From Mucilaginibacter terrenus (lineage in GTDB: Bacteria; Bacteroidota; Bacteroidia; Sphingobacteriales; Sphingobacteriaceae): DNA of 64,000 nt. The stretch covers positions 372,001 to 436,000 of the forward strand of contig NZ_QWDE01000002.1 of NCBI RefSeq assembly GCF_003432065.1. Direction: 5' to 3'. Positions 52,699 to 60,401 of the stretch are shown here, one piece after another. The notes below the pieces were generated by a model. The model saw only the letters and a list, made by a program, of their open reading frames with translations, was not told the DNA's origin and did no database searches. The position numbers and the translations under genes are program-made. Numbering within the stretch: the first letter of the stretch is position 1; every line of letters starts with the position of its first letter.

Positions 52699-52736
52699 AA
52701 CAAAGGGCATATATTTTTATGTCCTTTGTTGTTTTT
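52699..52736 (+). terminator. Terminator after the dedA-to-BCCP operon
   Basis: AACAAAGGGCAT (52699-52710) pairs with ATGTCCTTTGTT (52719-52730) with one wobble, followed by GTTTTTG. It lies 44 bases after the biotin carrier stop. Confidence 0.85.
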
Positions 52737-52786
52737 GCACTTTTTAGTTGTTAACTTACTTTTTCTATTCACAAAACAACTAAAGC

Positions 52787-55700
52787 ATGAAGAAAATTCT
52801 ACTCTCATTCCTGCTGTTATTTGTATCTGTAACATTCGCGTTTAGTCAAAACAGTGTTATTACAGGTAAGGTAACTGATCAGAAGGACGGCTCAGCGTTA
52901 CCGGGAGTAACGGTGTCCGTAAAAGGCTCGCCAAACATCGGCGTGCAAACCGATATAAACGGCAGCTATAGCCTATCCGTGCCGGCAAGTGCGAAAACTT
53001 TGGTGTTCAAGTATATTGGCTACAAAGATTTTGAACTTTCAATATCAGGTACTGTATTAAACGCCGCTTTAACAACAGATTCTAAACAGTTAGGAGAAGT
53101 TGTAGTTGTAGGTTACGGCACGCAAAAGAGGCAAAATATTACGGGTTCAGTAGCTTCTATAGCTGCAAAGGAAATAGGTAACACTCCGGTTACTACTCTT
53201 GAGCAGGCTATTCAAGGTAAAGCCGCTGGTGTGGTTATCCAGGCCAACAACGGTAAACTTGGCCAGGGTATCAAAATTAGCGTACGTGGTACTTCATCTA
53301 TCTCCGCGGGTACACAACCTTTAATAGTGCTTGATGGTATTATCCTAAACCAGGGCGACCTTTCAAGTACCTCTGCTGCAACCAACCCACTTGCGGATAT
53401 AAACTTTAACGATTTCGAATCTGTACAGATTTTAAAAGATGCATCAGCATCTGCAATATACGGTTCCAGAGCCTCAAACGGCGTTATTTTACTTACATCT
53501 AAGCAGGGTAAAGCTGGCCGTACCAAATTAAACTTTAGTGCACAATTCGGTAACAGTAAACCCTCCAGGCACAGGCAATTTCTAAACACAGAGCAGTATT
53601 TGCAGATAGAGCGCCGGTCTGCCGTTGGTGGAGCACTCCAGGATTTTAACAATGGCTTCTATGATACCTATGAAGATGCATTGGCAGATGATCAGGCTTT
53701 TGTAGAGAGCCGACTTACCAGGTATGCCGCAGGGCAGGCAGATGTTGGAGCAGTAAATACTGACTGGGAGAAGCTCGCTTACCAGGACGCGCCGCAGGCA
53801 ATTTATGATTTGAATATGTCTGGCGGAAACGACAAGACCAACTATTACATATCCGGACAGTACTCAGATCAAAAAGGTATACTACAGGGGAATAGGTTTA
53901 AGAAGTATTCAGGACGACTTAACCTATCATCAAAACCTTTCAACAGGTTGGACGTAGGGATGAACCTTAACTTCGCCAATACGGTAAACAACAGGATATC
54001 TGACGACAACCAGTTTTCTACTCCGTTGCAAATTGTGGCATTGTCACCTATTACACCAGTAATAGACCCGCGTTCGGGTTTGCTAAGCGGAAGTCTGCCA
54101 GGCTCTGCAAGTAATTATCCTGTGTATTATAACCCATTGCTAAGTGTTGATAATGCCTATTTTAACACAACCATATACCGTACTATAGGCAACGTGTATG
54201 CAAATTGGCAAGTATTAAATCACCTAAGTTTCCGAAGCGAGTTTGGTGTCGACCAAACCAATCAAAATGAAGATAGTTATTACGGAAGGCTTACTTTCCG
54301 TAATACAGGTACTCCAAACGGCGCCGGTCAAAATACCAATAACAGTATTATACATTATACGGTAAACAACTACCTTACTTACAAAAATGTATTCAATACA
54401 AACCACTCGCTTGATGTTACCGGTGGTATGAGCTATGAATACAGCCACTTTGTTGGAAATGACATACAAGGACAGCAATTCCCGTCAGACGCTTACAAGC
54501 AAATTGCTTCTGCAGCGGTTAAGTCCGGCGGGTCTTCTTCACAAAATGAATATAGCTTTGTATCCTATTTTGCCCGTGCCAACTATGCTTACATGGGTAA
54601 GTACTTGTTAACTGCAAGTGCCAGAACTGATGCATCATCGCGCTTTGGTACCAACAACAGGTATGGGTTTTTCCCAGCGGTATCCGGTGGGTGGATCTTG
54701 TCTGAGGAAGACTTCCTGAAAAATAGCACCATACTGAGTAACTTAAAGCTTAAGGCAGGCTACGGGTTAACCGGTAATGCTGAGGTAGGTAATTATTCGG
54801 CATTGGGGCTTTTCTCAGGCGATGCAGGGTACAACGGTTCTGCCGGGCAGCGGTTTTTCCAAATAGCCAACCCAGATCTTAAATGGGAGACTACAGGGCA
54901 ATTGGATGTTGGATTGGACTTCGGATTTTTTAATAATCGTTTGTCAGGTACCGTTGATTACTACCGTAAAAACACACGTGATTTGTTATTGAATGTGAAC
55001 ATACCAGGAACTCTGGGCATTTCTACACAGACGCAAAATCTGGGCAAGTTGTACAATAAAGGCTTTGAGCTTGAGCTCTCAGGCGACATTTTTGTAGGCA
55101 AATTCCGGTGGACATCTAGTGTTAACGCAGCTTACAATAAAAATATAGTAACTGATGTAAAAGGCCAGATATTGGGAACCAACGACCTGAACCGCGTTAT
55201 AGAAGGCCAACCCATAGGTGTTTTCTACGGACGTGAGTACGCAGGCGTTGATCCTGCAAACGGCGACGCATTATACTACCTGAATACTAAAGACGCAAAC
55301 GGTAATCTGGAGAAAGGTACTACAAACGATTATAACGCTGCGCAAAATGTGGTACTGGGTAACCCAACACCTAAATATACAGGTGGCTTCACCAATACGT
55401 TTGCCTACGGCGGTTTCGACCTTTCTGTAACCTTTCAAGGTGCATTTGGCAACAAGATATACAATGGCGGCGGCCAGTACATGAGCGCAAGCGCAAGTAA
55501 CGGTTTTGATAACCAAACGGTTGATCAGATGAATTACTGGGATAAGCCTGGTGACATTACTGATGTGCCGGAGCCAAGGTTGTTTTACTCCAACGGAACG
55601 AATGCTTCAAGCAGATATCTTTCAAATGGTTCTTACGTAAGGTGTAAAACTGTTGCACTGGGCTATAACGTTCCTAAAGCGTGGTTATCCAAAATAAAAC

Positions 55701-55876
55701 TAAACAACGCACGGGTATTCATGAACGCTTATAACTTGTTTGTAATAACTAAATATAAGGGTTGGGATCCGGAAGTAAATGCAGATTACCAGGCAAGTAA
55801 CATAAACTTAGGGGTTGATTTTTACTCAGCACCACAGCCGCGCACCATTACTTTCGGAGTGAACATAGGATTATAA
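52787..55876 (+). CDS. SusC/RagA TonB-linked outer-membrane receptor
   Basis: A 1029-aa outer-membrane protein. Order of parts: signal peptide (1-20), carboxypeptidase-regulatory-like domain (about 24-100, ITGKVTDQKDGSALPGVTVS), the TonB box/SusC signature EVVVVGYGTQKRQNITGSV, a plug domain (about 115-235), and a 22-strand barrel ending in RTITFGVNIGL. There is no N-terminal STN signalling domain, so it is a transporter without anti-sigma signalling. It imports a ligand captured by the SusD lipoprotein encoded 15 bases downstream. The ligand is unknown; no glycosidase or regulator adjoins. Confidence 0.95.
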   Translation: MKKILLSFLLLFVSVTFAFSQNSVITGKVTDQKDGSALPGVTVSVKGSPNIGVQTDINGSYSLSVPASAKTLVFKYIGYKDFELSISGTVLNAALTTDSKQLGEVVVVGYGTQKRQNITGSVASIAAKEIGNTPVTTLEQAIQGKAAGVVIQANNGKLGQGIKISVRGTSSISAGTQPLIVLDGIILNQGDLSSTSAATNPLADINFNDFESVQILKDASASAIYGSRASNGVILLTSKQGKAGRTKLNFSAQFGNSKPSRHRQFLNTEQYLQIERRSAVGGALQDFNNGFYDTYEDALADDQAFVESRLTRYAAGQADVGAVNTDWEKLAYQDAPQAIYDLNMSGGNDKTNYYISGQYSDQKGILQGNRFKKYSGRLNLSSKPFNRLDVGMNLNFANTVNNRISDDNQFSTPLQIVALSPITPVIDPRSGLLSGSLPGSASNYPVYYNPLLSVDNAYFNTTIYRTIGNVYANWQVLNHLSFRSEFGVDQTNQNEDSYYGRLTFRNTGTPNGAGQNTNNSIIHYTVNNYLTYKNVFNTNHSLDVTGGMSYEYSHFVGNDIQGQQFPSDAYKQIASAAVKSGGSSSQNEYSFVSYFARANYAYMGKYLLTASARTDASSRFGTNNRYGFFPAVSGGWILSEEDFLKNSTILSNLKLKAGYGLTGNAEVGNYSALGLFSGDAGYNGSAGQRFFQIANPDLKWETTGQLDVGLDFGFFNNRLSGTVDYYRKNTRDLLLNVNIPGTLGISTQTQNLGKLYNKGFELELSGDIFVGKFRWTSSVNAAYNKNIVTDVKGQILGTNDLNRVIEGQPIGVFYGREYAGVDPANGDALYYLNTKDANGNLEKGTTNDYNAAQNVVLGNPTPKYTGGFTNTFAYGGFDLSVTFQGAFGNKIYNGGGQYMSASASNGFDNQTVDQMNYWDKPGDITDVPEPRLFYSNGTNASSRYLSNGSYVRCKTVALGYNVPKAWLSKIKLNNARVFMNAYNLFVITKYKGWDPEVNADYQASNINLGVDFYSAPQPRTITFGVNIGL

Positions 55877-55891
55877 TTTAATATTATAGCA

Positions 55892-57253
55892 ATGAAAAAA
55901 TTTAGACCAATATACATTACCGCTTTAAGCACAGCGTTGTTATTAACCGCTTGCAATAAGCAGCTTGACCTAAAACCGTTTCAGCAAATAGAACAAGATC
56001 AAGCTATTCTTACGTCTACAGACGTGCAAATAACGCTGGTAGGTGCATACAACCGCCTCGGGCTTTCTGATGTTTACGGGGGAGGCGCCTTCTTTGAACC
56101 CGATTTGATGGCTACGCAATCTATAATTGACTGGCAGGGAACTTACCAGGATTTAACACAGATGGTATCACAAACCATCCCTAACGATAATGGCTTTGTT
56201 GCAAATATGTGGCTATCTTCTTACCAGGCTGTTAACCAGGCAAACAATGTTATTGCCAACCTTGATAAAGCAGAAGCAGCGCAAAAGGACAGGATGGAGG
56301 GTGAAGCGAAGTTCATCCGTGGTATTGTTTATTTTAACCTGGTTGAGATGTACGGGAAGTCTTATAATGACGGCAGCCCGGCAACCAACCCGGGTGTTCC
56401 CATTGTGTTAACACCCACCAAGGTTGTAGATGAAACTTCAAAGGTATCACGTGCGAGCGTTGAGCAAACTTACCAGCAAGTAATTGCAGATTTAACCGAC
56501 GCTGAGGCAAAATTACCGGCAAGCAATAGCTTTTACGCAAACAAATACTCTGCTGCCGGTATGCTGGCAAGAGTGTATTTGCAAAAAGGCGATTACACTA
56601 ATGCAGCTGCAGCTGCAAACAGGGTAATTTCGGCTAACAAATTCTCGTTAGTTAACCCATATACCGACGAATTCCCTTACCCTGCTCAGGTGCATGTAGA
56701 CAACACCACAGAAGATTTGTTTGCTGTGCAGGTTACACCTCAACAGGGTACAAACAGCATGAACACCTATTACGCCTCTGCCGATGATAGTGGCCGGGGC
56801 GACATCATTGTTAGAGACAATTTCCTTGCGGAGTTTGAACCAGATGATGAACGTGCTGAAGTATATACACTGGATAGTGATGACGTGCTTAGGGTGGGTA
56901 AGTTCAGCAATGTGTACGGCAACGTGCGGGTGATCAGGCTTGCCGAAATGTACCTTATCCGCGCCGAAGCAAATTTTAGGCTTGGTACAGCGTTGGGAGC
57001 TACGCCGACCTCTGATATCAATAAGATAAGAGAACGCGCAGGCCTTAATGATGTTGCAACTGTAACGCTTGCGAGTATCTTAAAAGAAAGGCGGCTGGAA
57101 CTTGCTTTTGAAGGCGGTTTCTTCCTGCACGATGCTAAACGATTAAAACAGAACGTTGGTGCATTGCCTTATAACTCGCCAAAATTGGTGTTCCCTATAC
57201 CTTTACGTGAGATAAATGCAAATGCTAATCTAACCCAGAACGAAGGTTACTAA
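55892..57253 (+). CDS. SusD/RagB family nutrient-binding lipoprotein
   Basis: A 453-aa surface lipoprotein with the lipobox ending at C21 (LLLTACNK), the partner of the upstream SusC. The N-terminal helical part has DLKPFQQIEQDQAILTSTDV and the C-terminal RagB domain has VIRLAEMYLIRAEANFRLG, KERRLELAFEGGFFLHDAKR and LVFPIPLREINANANL. It is somewhat shorter than the usual 500-600 aa, consistent with a compact ligand-binding loop set. A strong terminator follows. Confidence 0.94.
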   Translation: MKKFRPIYITALSTALLLTACNKQLDLKPFQQIEQDQAILTSTDVQITLVGAYNRLGLSDVYGGGAFFEPDLMATQSIIDWQGTYQDLTQMVSQTIPNDNGFVANMWLSSYQAVNQANNVIANLDKAEAAQKDRMEGEAKFIRGIVYFNLVEMYGKSYNDGSPATNPGVPIVLTPTKVVDETSKVSRASVEQTYQQVIADLTDAEAKLPASNSFYANKYSAAGMLARVYLQKGDYTNAAAAANRVISANKFSLVNPYTDEFPYPAQVHVDNTTEDLFAVQVTPQQGTNSMNTYYASADDSGRGDIIVRDNFLAEFEPDDERAEVYTLDSDDVLRVGKFSNVYGNVRVIRLAEMYLIRAEANFRLGTALGATPTSDINKIRERAGLNDVATVTLASILKERRLELAFEGGFFLHDAKRLKQNVGALPYNSPKLVFPIPLREINANANLTQNEGY

Positions 57254-57289
57254 AAAGAAAGCCCCGGAACTGTCCGGGGCTTTCTTTTT
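57252..57289. terminator. Bidirectional terminator after susCD
   Basis: AAAAAGAAAGCCCCGGA (57252-57268) and its exact complement TCCGGGGCTTTCTTTTT (57273-57289) enclose ACTG. The symmetric A/T tracts serve both the SusD gene and the convergent Nudix gene. Confidence 0.92.
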
Positions 57290-57300
57290 AACGTAAAAAT

Positions 57301-57852
57301 CTAACTTATTTCTCCAAGCTTCATCAGCGCGTAAAACAAGCCGGTACAATGCAATGCTTGTGGAATCTTGTTTTCGGCAAGCAATTGTTTTACTTCATCA
57401 ATGGTGTATTCAAACACCTCTATTCGTTCGTGTTCATCCAAATGTTGTTCCTGAACTTTTCTGCCGCCACGCGCCAAATAACAATAAGTTACATTGGCGG
57501 CAGTAGAAGGATTGGCATACACCGTCGAAATTAGCTCAATGCTGTTAAACTCATAGCCGGTTTCTTCTAGCAGCTCGCGGCGCATACCTTCGTCGCGGCC
57601 TTCACCATCTTCTATAACACCGCCGGGCAACTCTAGCGATAATATGCCTGCTGCATGCCTGTACTGGCGTATCAGCACTATCTTATTGTCTGTAGTGAGT
57701 GCAACTGCATTGGCCCAATTGGGATATTCTAAAACGTAGTAATCATCTACAATTGTTCCATCGGGCATTTCACATCGTTCAGATCTCAACGTGGCCCATG
57801 GGCTTTTATGCACATAGGTGGTCGAGAGAACTTTCCACTTATAGTTGTCCAT
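57301..57852 (-). CDS. Nudix hydrolase
   Basis: A 183-aa Nudix enzyme with a perfect Nudix box: GVIEDGEGRDEGMRRELLEE followed by TGY (G-x5-E-x7-REL-x2-EE-x-G). QYRHAAGILSLELPGG precedes it, as in ADP-ribose pyrophosphatase-type enzymes. It probably hydrolyses ADP-ribose or a similar nucleoside diphosphate sugar. Its start overlaps the end of the upstream 136-aa gene by 14 bases, so the two are co-transcribed. It differs from the Nudix at 23.7 kb in box spacing. Confidence 0.9.
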   Translation of the reverse strand: MDNYKWKVLSTTYVHKSPWATLRSERCEMPDGTIVDDYYVLEYPNWANAVALTTDNKIVLIRQYRHAAGILSLELPGGVIEDGEGRDEGMRRELLEETGYEFNSIELISTVYANPSTAANVTYCYLARGGRKVQEQHLDEHERIEVFEYTIDEVKQLLAENKIPQALHCTGLFYALMKLGEIS

Positions 57853-58249
57853 AGTCTTTAAAGAAGCTGTAAATATGACTTCTTTTATTCAAATTGTCGA
57901 AAGATTCGTAATGGTGCTTGTTCTCAAGTAAGTCAAATATTTGGATTACTTTCTTCAGTATACCAGCAGTAGCTTCATTCTTTTCAAAGGGTTCTGCAAA
58001 TACATAAAGTATTTGACTTAGCGCATTCAGCTTTTCTACGCTGTAATTTTCTGCTAATAGCGTACTCTCAAACTCCTTTTCAGATAACCCGAGCATGAAA
58101 GCAAGCTCCGTGTTGTATTCGCTTTGAAGTGCCCTGTTAAGCTCCGCTTCGTACTCTGCGGGGTTGCCTTCGGCCTTTAAGCCCATAAGCTTGGCAAGCA
58201 AGAGCGCTAACTTACGCGCTTCATTAAGCATGTAATCACGTTGTAACAT
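57839..58249 (-). CDS. Unknown helical protein (DUF6483-like, tentative)
   Basis: A 136-aa soluble, largely helical protein rich in leucine, glutamate and lysine. The N-terminus MLQRDYMLNEARKLALLLAK with LMGLKAEG resembles DUF6483 proteins, but the match is from memory and weak. An alternative start lies six codons in at 58231. It overlaps the downstream Nudix gene by 14 bases and lies 47 bases after a TPM-domain gene. Function not assigned. Confidence 0.65.
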   Translation of the reverse strand: MLQRDYMLNEARKLALLLAKLMGLKAEGNPAEYEAELNRALQSEYNTELAFMLGLSEKEFESTLLAENYSVEKLNALSQILYVFAEPFEKNEATAGILKKVIQIFDLLENKHHYESFDNLNKRSHIYSFFKDYGQL

Positions 58250-58296
58250 GATATAAAATCGTAGTGTATGAAAGCATTTTTAAAATCGTTGAAGCA

Positions 58297-59094
58297 TTAC
58301 CAGCTACCGCTGCTTCCTCCACCGCCTGAGCTGCCGCCGCCGAAGCCACCCCAGCCGCCGCCTCCCCAGCTTCCACCACCGCCGCCCCAGTCGCTGCCGC
58401 TACTCCGACCGCCACCGCCAAGCAAGTTTCCTGCAAGAAGCCACCAGAAAGGATTTGCTCCCCCACGGCTACCAATAACGCGCCGGCCGCCACCGCCGCC
58501 GCCTTTGTTGCGAAAGACGATAATAAGTATAATAACTACAATGATGACGATAAAACCAACGCTGCCCCCGCCTTTACCTTCGGCCCGGTTAGTTGCTTTT
58601 GGTTCAGCTTTATACTCGCCTTTAGTCGCCTTGATTATGTCATCAGTTGCAGCATCCAGCCCACCATAAAAGTCACCTTCTTTAAAGCGGGGTTTCATAT
58701 CGTTTTGGATGATCTCCTGCGTGGTAATATCCGGAAGGGCGCCCTCCAGCCCATAACCGGTTTGAATGGACATTTTGCGATCATCAGTAGCTACCAACAC
58801 TAGCACGCCATTATTTTTATCTTTTTGGCCAATTCCCCATTTCCGCATCAAACCGATGCCGTAGTCGATTATTTCATAGTCGCCCAAAGTTTTGATCAGA
58901 ACAATAGATATCTGATTGGATGTGGAGTCTTCAAAAGCCTTGAGTTTAGCATCCAGCTTTTGTTTATCGTCAGAGGAAAGCGTGCCTGTAAAGTCGGCTA
59001 CCGGGCTGCTGGTTGGTTTCTCCGGATAGTCTTGCGAGAAGGCAGTAATAGTGCAAAGCACGAGGCTAATACACAATAGTATTTTTTTAAACAT
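58297..59094 (-). CDS. TPM-domain membrane protein with glycine-rich tail
   Basis: A 265-aa protein. Signal peptide about 1-20; TPM (YgcG/PsbQ-like phosphatase) domain at about 30-155 with VADFTGTLSSDDKQKLD, NQISIVLIKTLGDYEI and KNNGVLVLVATDDRKMSIQT; a membrane helix at about 177-194; and a long glycine/serine/tryptophan tail from about 196. The low-complexity tail produces a false proline-rich frame on the other strand. The ATG at 59094 is chosen because the signal peptide starts there; upstream frame to 59157 overlaps the next gene. Forms a group with the small TPM protein and LemA. Confidence 0.9.
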   Translation of the reverse strand: MFKKILLCISLVLCTITAFSQDYPEKPTSSPVADFTGTLSSDDKQKLDAKLKAFEDSTSNQISIVLIKTLGDYEIIDYGIGLMRKWGIGQKDKNNGVLVLVATDDRKMSIQTGYGLEGALPDITTQEIIQNDMKPRFKEGDFYGGLDAATDDIIKATKGEYKAEPKATNRAEGKGGGSVGFIVIIVVIILIIVFRNKGGGGGGRRVIGSRGGANPFWWLLAGNLLGGGGRSSGSDWGGGGGSWGGGGWGGFGGGSSGGGGSSGSW

Positions 59095-59104
59095 CAGGGT
59101 AAGT

Positions 59105-59539
59105 TTATTGGCCATCAATAAAGGCGATATCATCTGGTAACTCGTTGCTATCATCAATCAAGTGAGGGAAAAACGTTTTAAGCTGTTCACCTGCGAGAGC
59201 TACACCGGCAACAATTCCCTCAACAATGTTTCCGTACTTAAAATGTTCCAGCATTGCGTCTTTGGTGGTATCCCAAAAATTGGCAGGTACAACTTTGTTA
59301 ATTCCTGCATCACCGATAATAGCAAATTTCCGGTCAACAGTGGCAACGTAAATTAATACACCATTTCTAAGCTTGGTTTTATGCATTTCTAACTGCGTGA
59401 AATACTTTGCCGCCCGGTCTAGCGTCTCCTCATTACAGGTTTTCTCTATGCAGACCCTGATCTCACCGGATGTATTCTTTTCAGCTTCAGCTACCGCTTT
59501 TTGTATCCGCAGCTGCTCTTCATCGGTAAATACCGCCAT
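59105..59539 (-). CDS. TPM-domain protein, soluble
   Basis: A 144-aa protein consisting of one TPM domain without signal peptide or membrane helix. ITRAV-type start here reads DEEQLRIQKAVAEAEKNTSG, and KLRNGVLIYVATVDRKFAII is the domain core. It lies 10 bases before the larger TPM gene and 102 bases after lemA. LemA with two TPM proteins is a recurrent set in Bacteroidota, probably acting at the envelope; its biochemical task is unknown. Confidence 0.88.
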   Translation of the reverse strand: MAVFTDEEQLRIQKAVAEAEKNTSGEIRVCIEKTCNEETLDRAAKYFTQLEMHKTKLRNGVLIYVATVDRKFAIIGDAGINKVVPANFWDTTKDAMLEHFKYGNIVEGIVAGVALAGEQLKTFFPHLIDDSNELPDDIAFIDGQ

Positions 59540-59540
59540 G

Positions 59541-59645
59541 TTAATTAGTGATTTGGTAAATGGTAGTTTATTAAAAATTTAGTGAATCAGTACAGCCAGA
59601 ATAGGCCTCAATTACCAATTCACTAAATTATACTTCACTAATTAA
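59541..59645. repeat. Nested palindromic repeat between lemA and TPM gene
   Basis: TTAATTAGTGA (59541-59551) is the exact reverse complement of TCACTAATTAA (59635-59645), and AATTTAGTGAAT (59576-59587) of ATTCACTAAATT (59618-59629). TTGGTAA/TTACCAA adds a third pair. All arms are variants of the same AATTAGTGAAT unit, so the 105 bases fold into one long hairpin. The right arm includes the lemA stop codon. Confidence 0.65.
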
Positions 59646-60220
59646 AAGGACACTTTAGGTGCCTTCTCAGAACCGGGCTCTGCCTGGAAATATCCTTTTT
59701 CTTTAAAGCCAAACATCTTTGCAGTAATATTGGCTGGGAAAGAGCGGATTTTGCTGTTGTAAGCCTGTACAGCATCATTGAAATCTTTACGGGCTACAGA
59801 AATGCGATTTTCAGTACCTTCTAACTGTACCTGCAGGTTTCTAAATGCGTCGTTTGCCCTTAAAGTTGGATAGTTTTCGGTAACGCTTAGCAGTCGACCT
59901 AATGCGGCGCTTAACTGGCCTTGTGCTTCCTGATATTTCTGTATGCTTTCAGGAGTTAACTTGGTAGGGTCTACCTGTATAGAAGTAGCTTTAGCGCGTG
60001 CTTCGGTAACTTCTGTTAATGTGCTTTTCTCAAAATTGGCTTCGCCCTTAACTGTTGATACAAGATTAGGTATCAGGTCGCTGCGGCGCTGGTATTGAGT
60101 TTGTACCTGGCCCCATTTGCCTTTTACGTTTTCGTCTGCGCCAACCATGCTGTTATAACTGCATGAACTTAAAGACATGGCAGCAACCATAACTAATAGT
60201 ATTGAGAATAGCTTTTTCAT
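59642..60220 (-). CDS. lemA: LemA family lipoprotein
   Basis: A 192-aa LemA-family protein. Its N-terminus is a lipoprotein signal ending at C20 (AMSLSSCSY), unlike many LemA proteins that use an uncleaved membrane helix. The domain has DENVKGKWGQVQTQYQRRSD, LIPNLVSTVKG and long helices (QLSAALGRLLSVTENYP). It heads the LemA-TPM-TPM group. The stop codon lies in the right arm of an intergenic palindrome. Function in the family is poorly known. Confidence 0.92.
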   Translation of the reverse strand: MKKLFSILLVMVAAMSLSSCSYNSMVGADENVKGKWGQVQTQYQRRSDLIPNLVSTVKGEANFEKSTLTEVTEARAKATSIQVDPTKLTPESIQKYQEAQGQLSAALGRLLSVTENYPTLRANDAFRNLQVQLEGTENRISVARKDFNDAVQAYNSKIRSFPANITAKMFGFKEKGYFQAEPGSEKAPKVSF

Positions 60221-60353
60221 TTTTGTTGTTGAGTTTTGGTGATGTAATTTACGAATTAGATTACAAAAGCCATACCGATGTTACAAACCGTAACATTTAC
60301 GCCATAATGGCAAGCTAATGTGCTTTTAAATGGGCGTAAACCGTATATGATAT

Positions 60354-60361
60354 TATATTTG
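60354..60361 (+). promoter_or_regulatory. -7 box for GH92 gene
   Basis: TATATTTG matches TAnnTTTG and ends 40 bases before the GH92 ATG at 60402. Confidence 0.5.
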
Positions 60362-60401
60362 CCATAGTTATCTATTTTACTGATCTGATTACTGCCATTT
60401 A

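Noticed and set aside
58268..58669. Proline-rich plus-strand frame
   Set aside because: It is the complement of the glycine-rich tail of the TPM protein; low complexity explains it.
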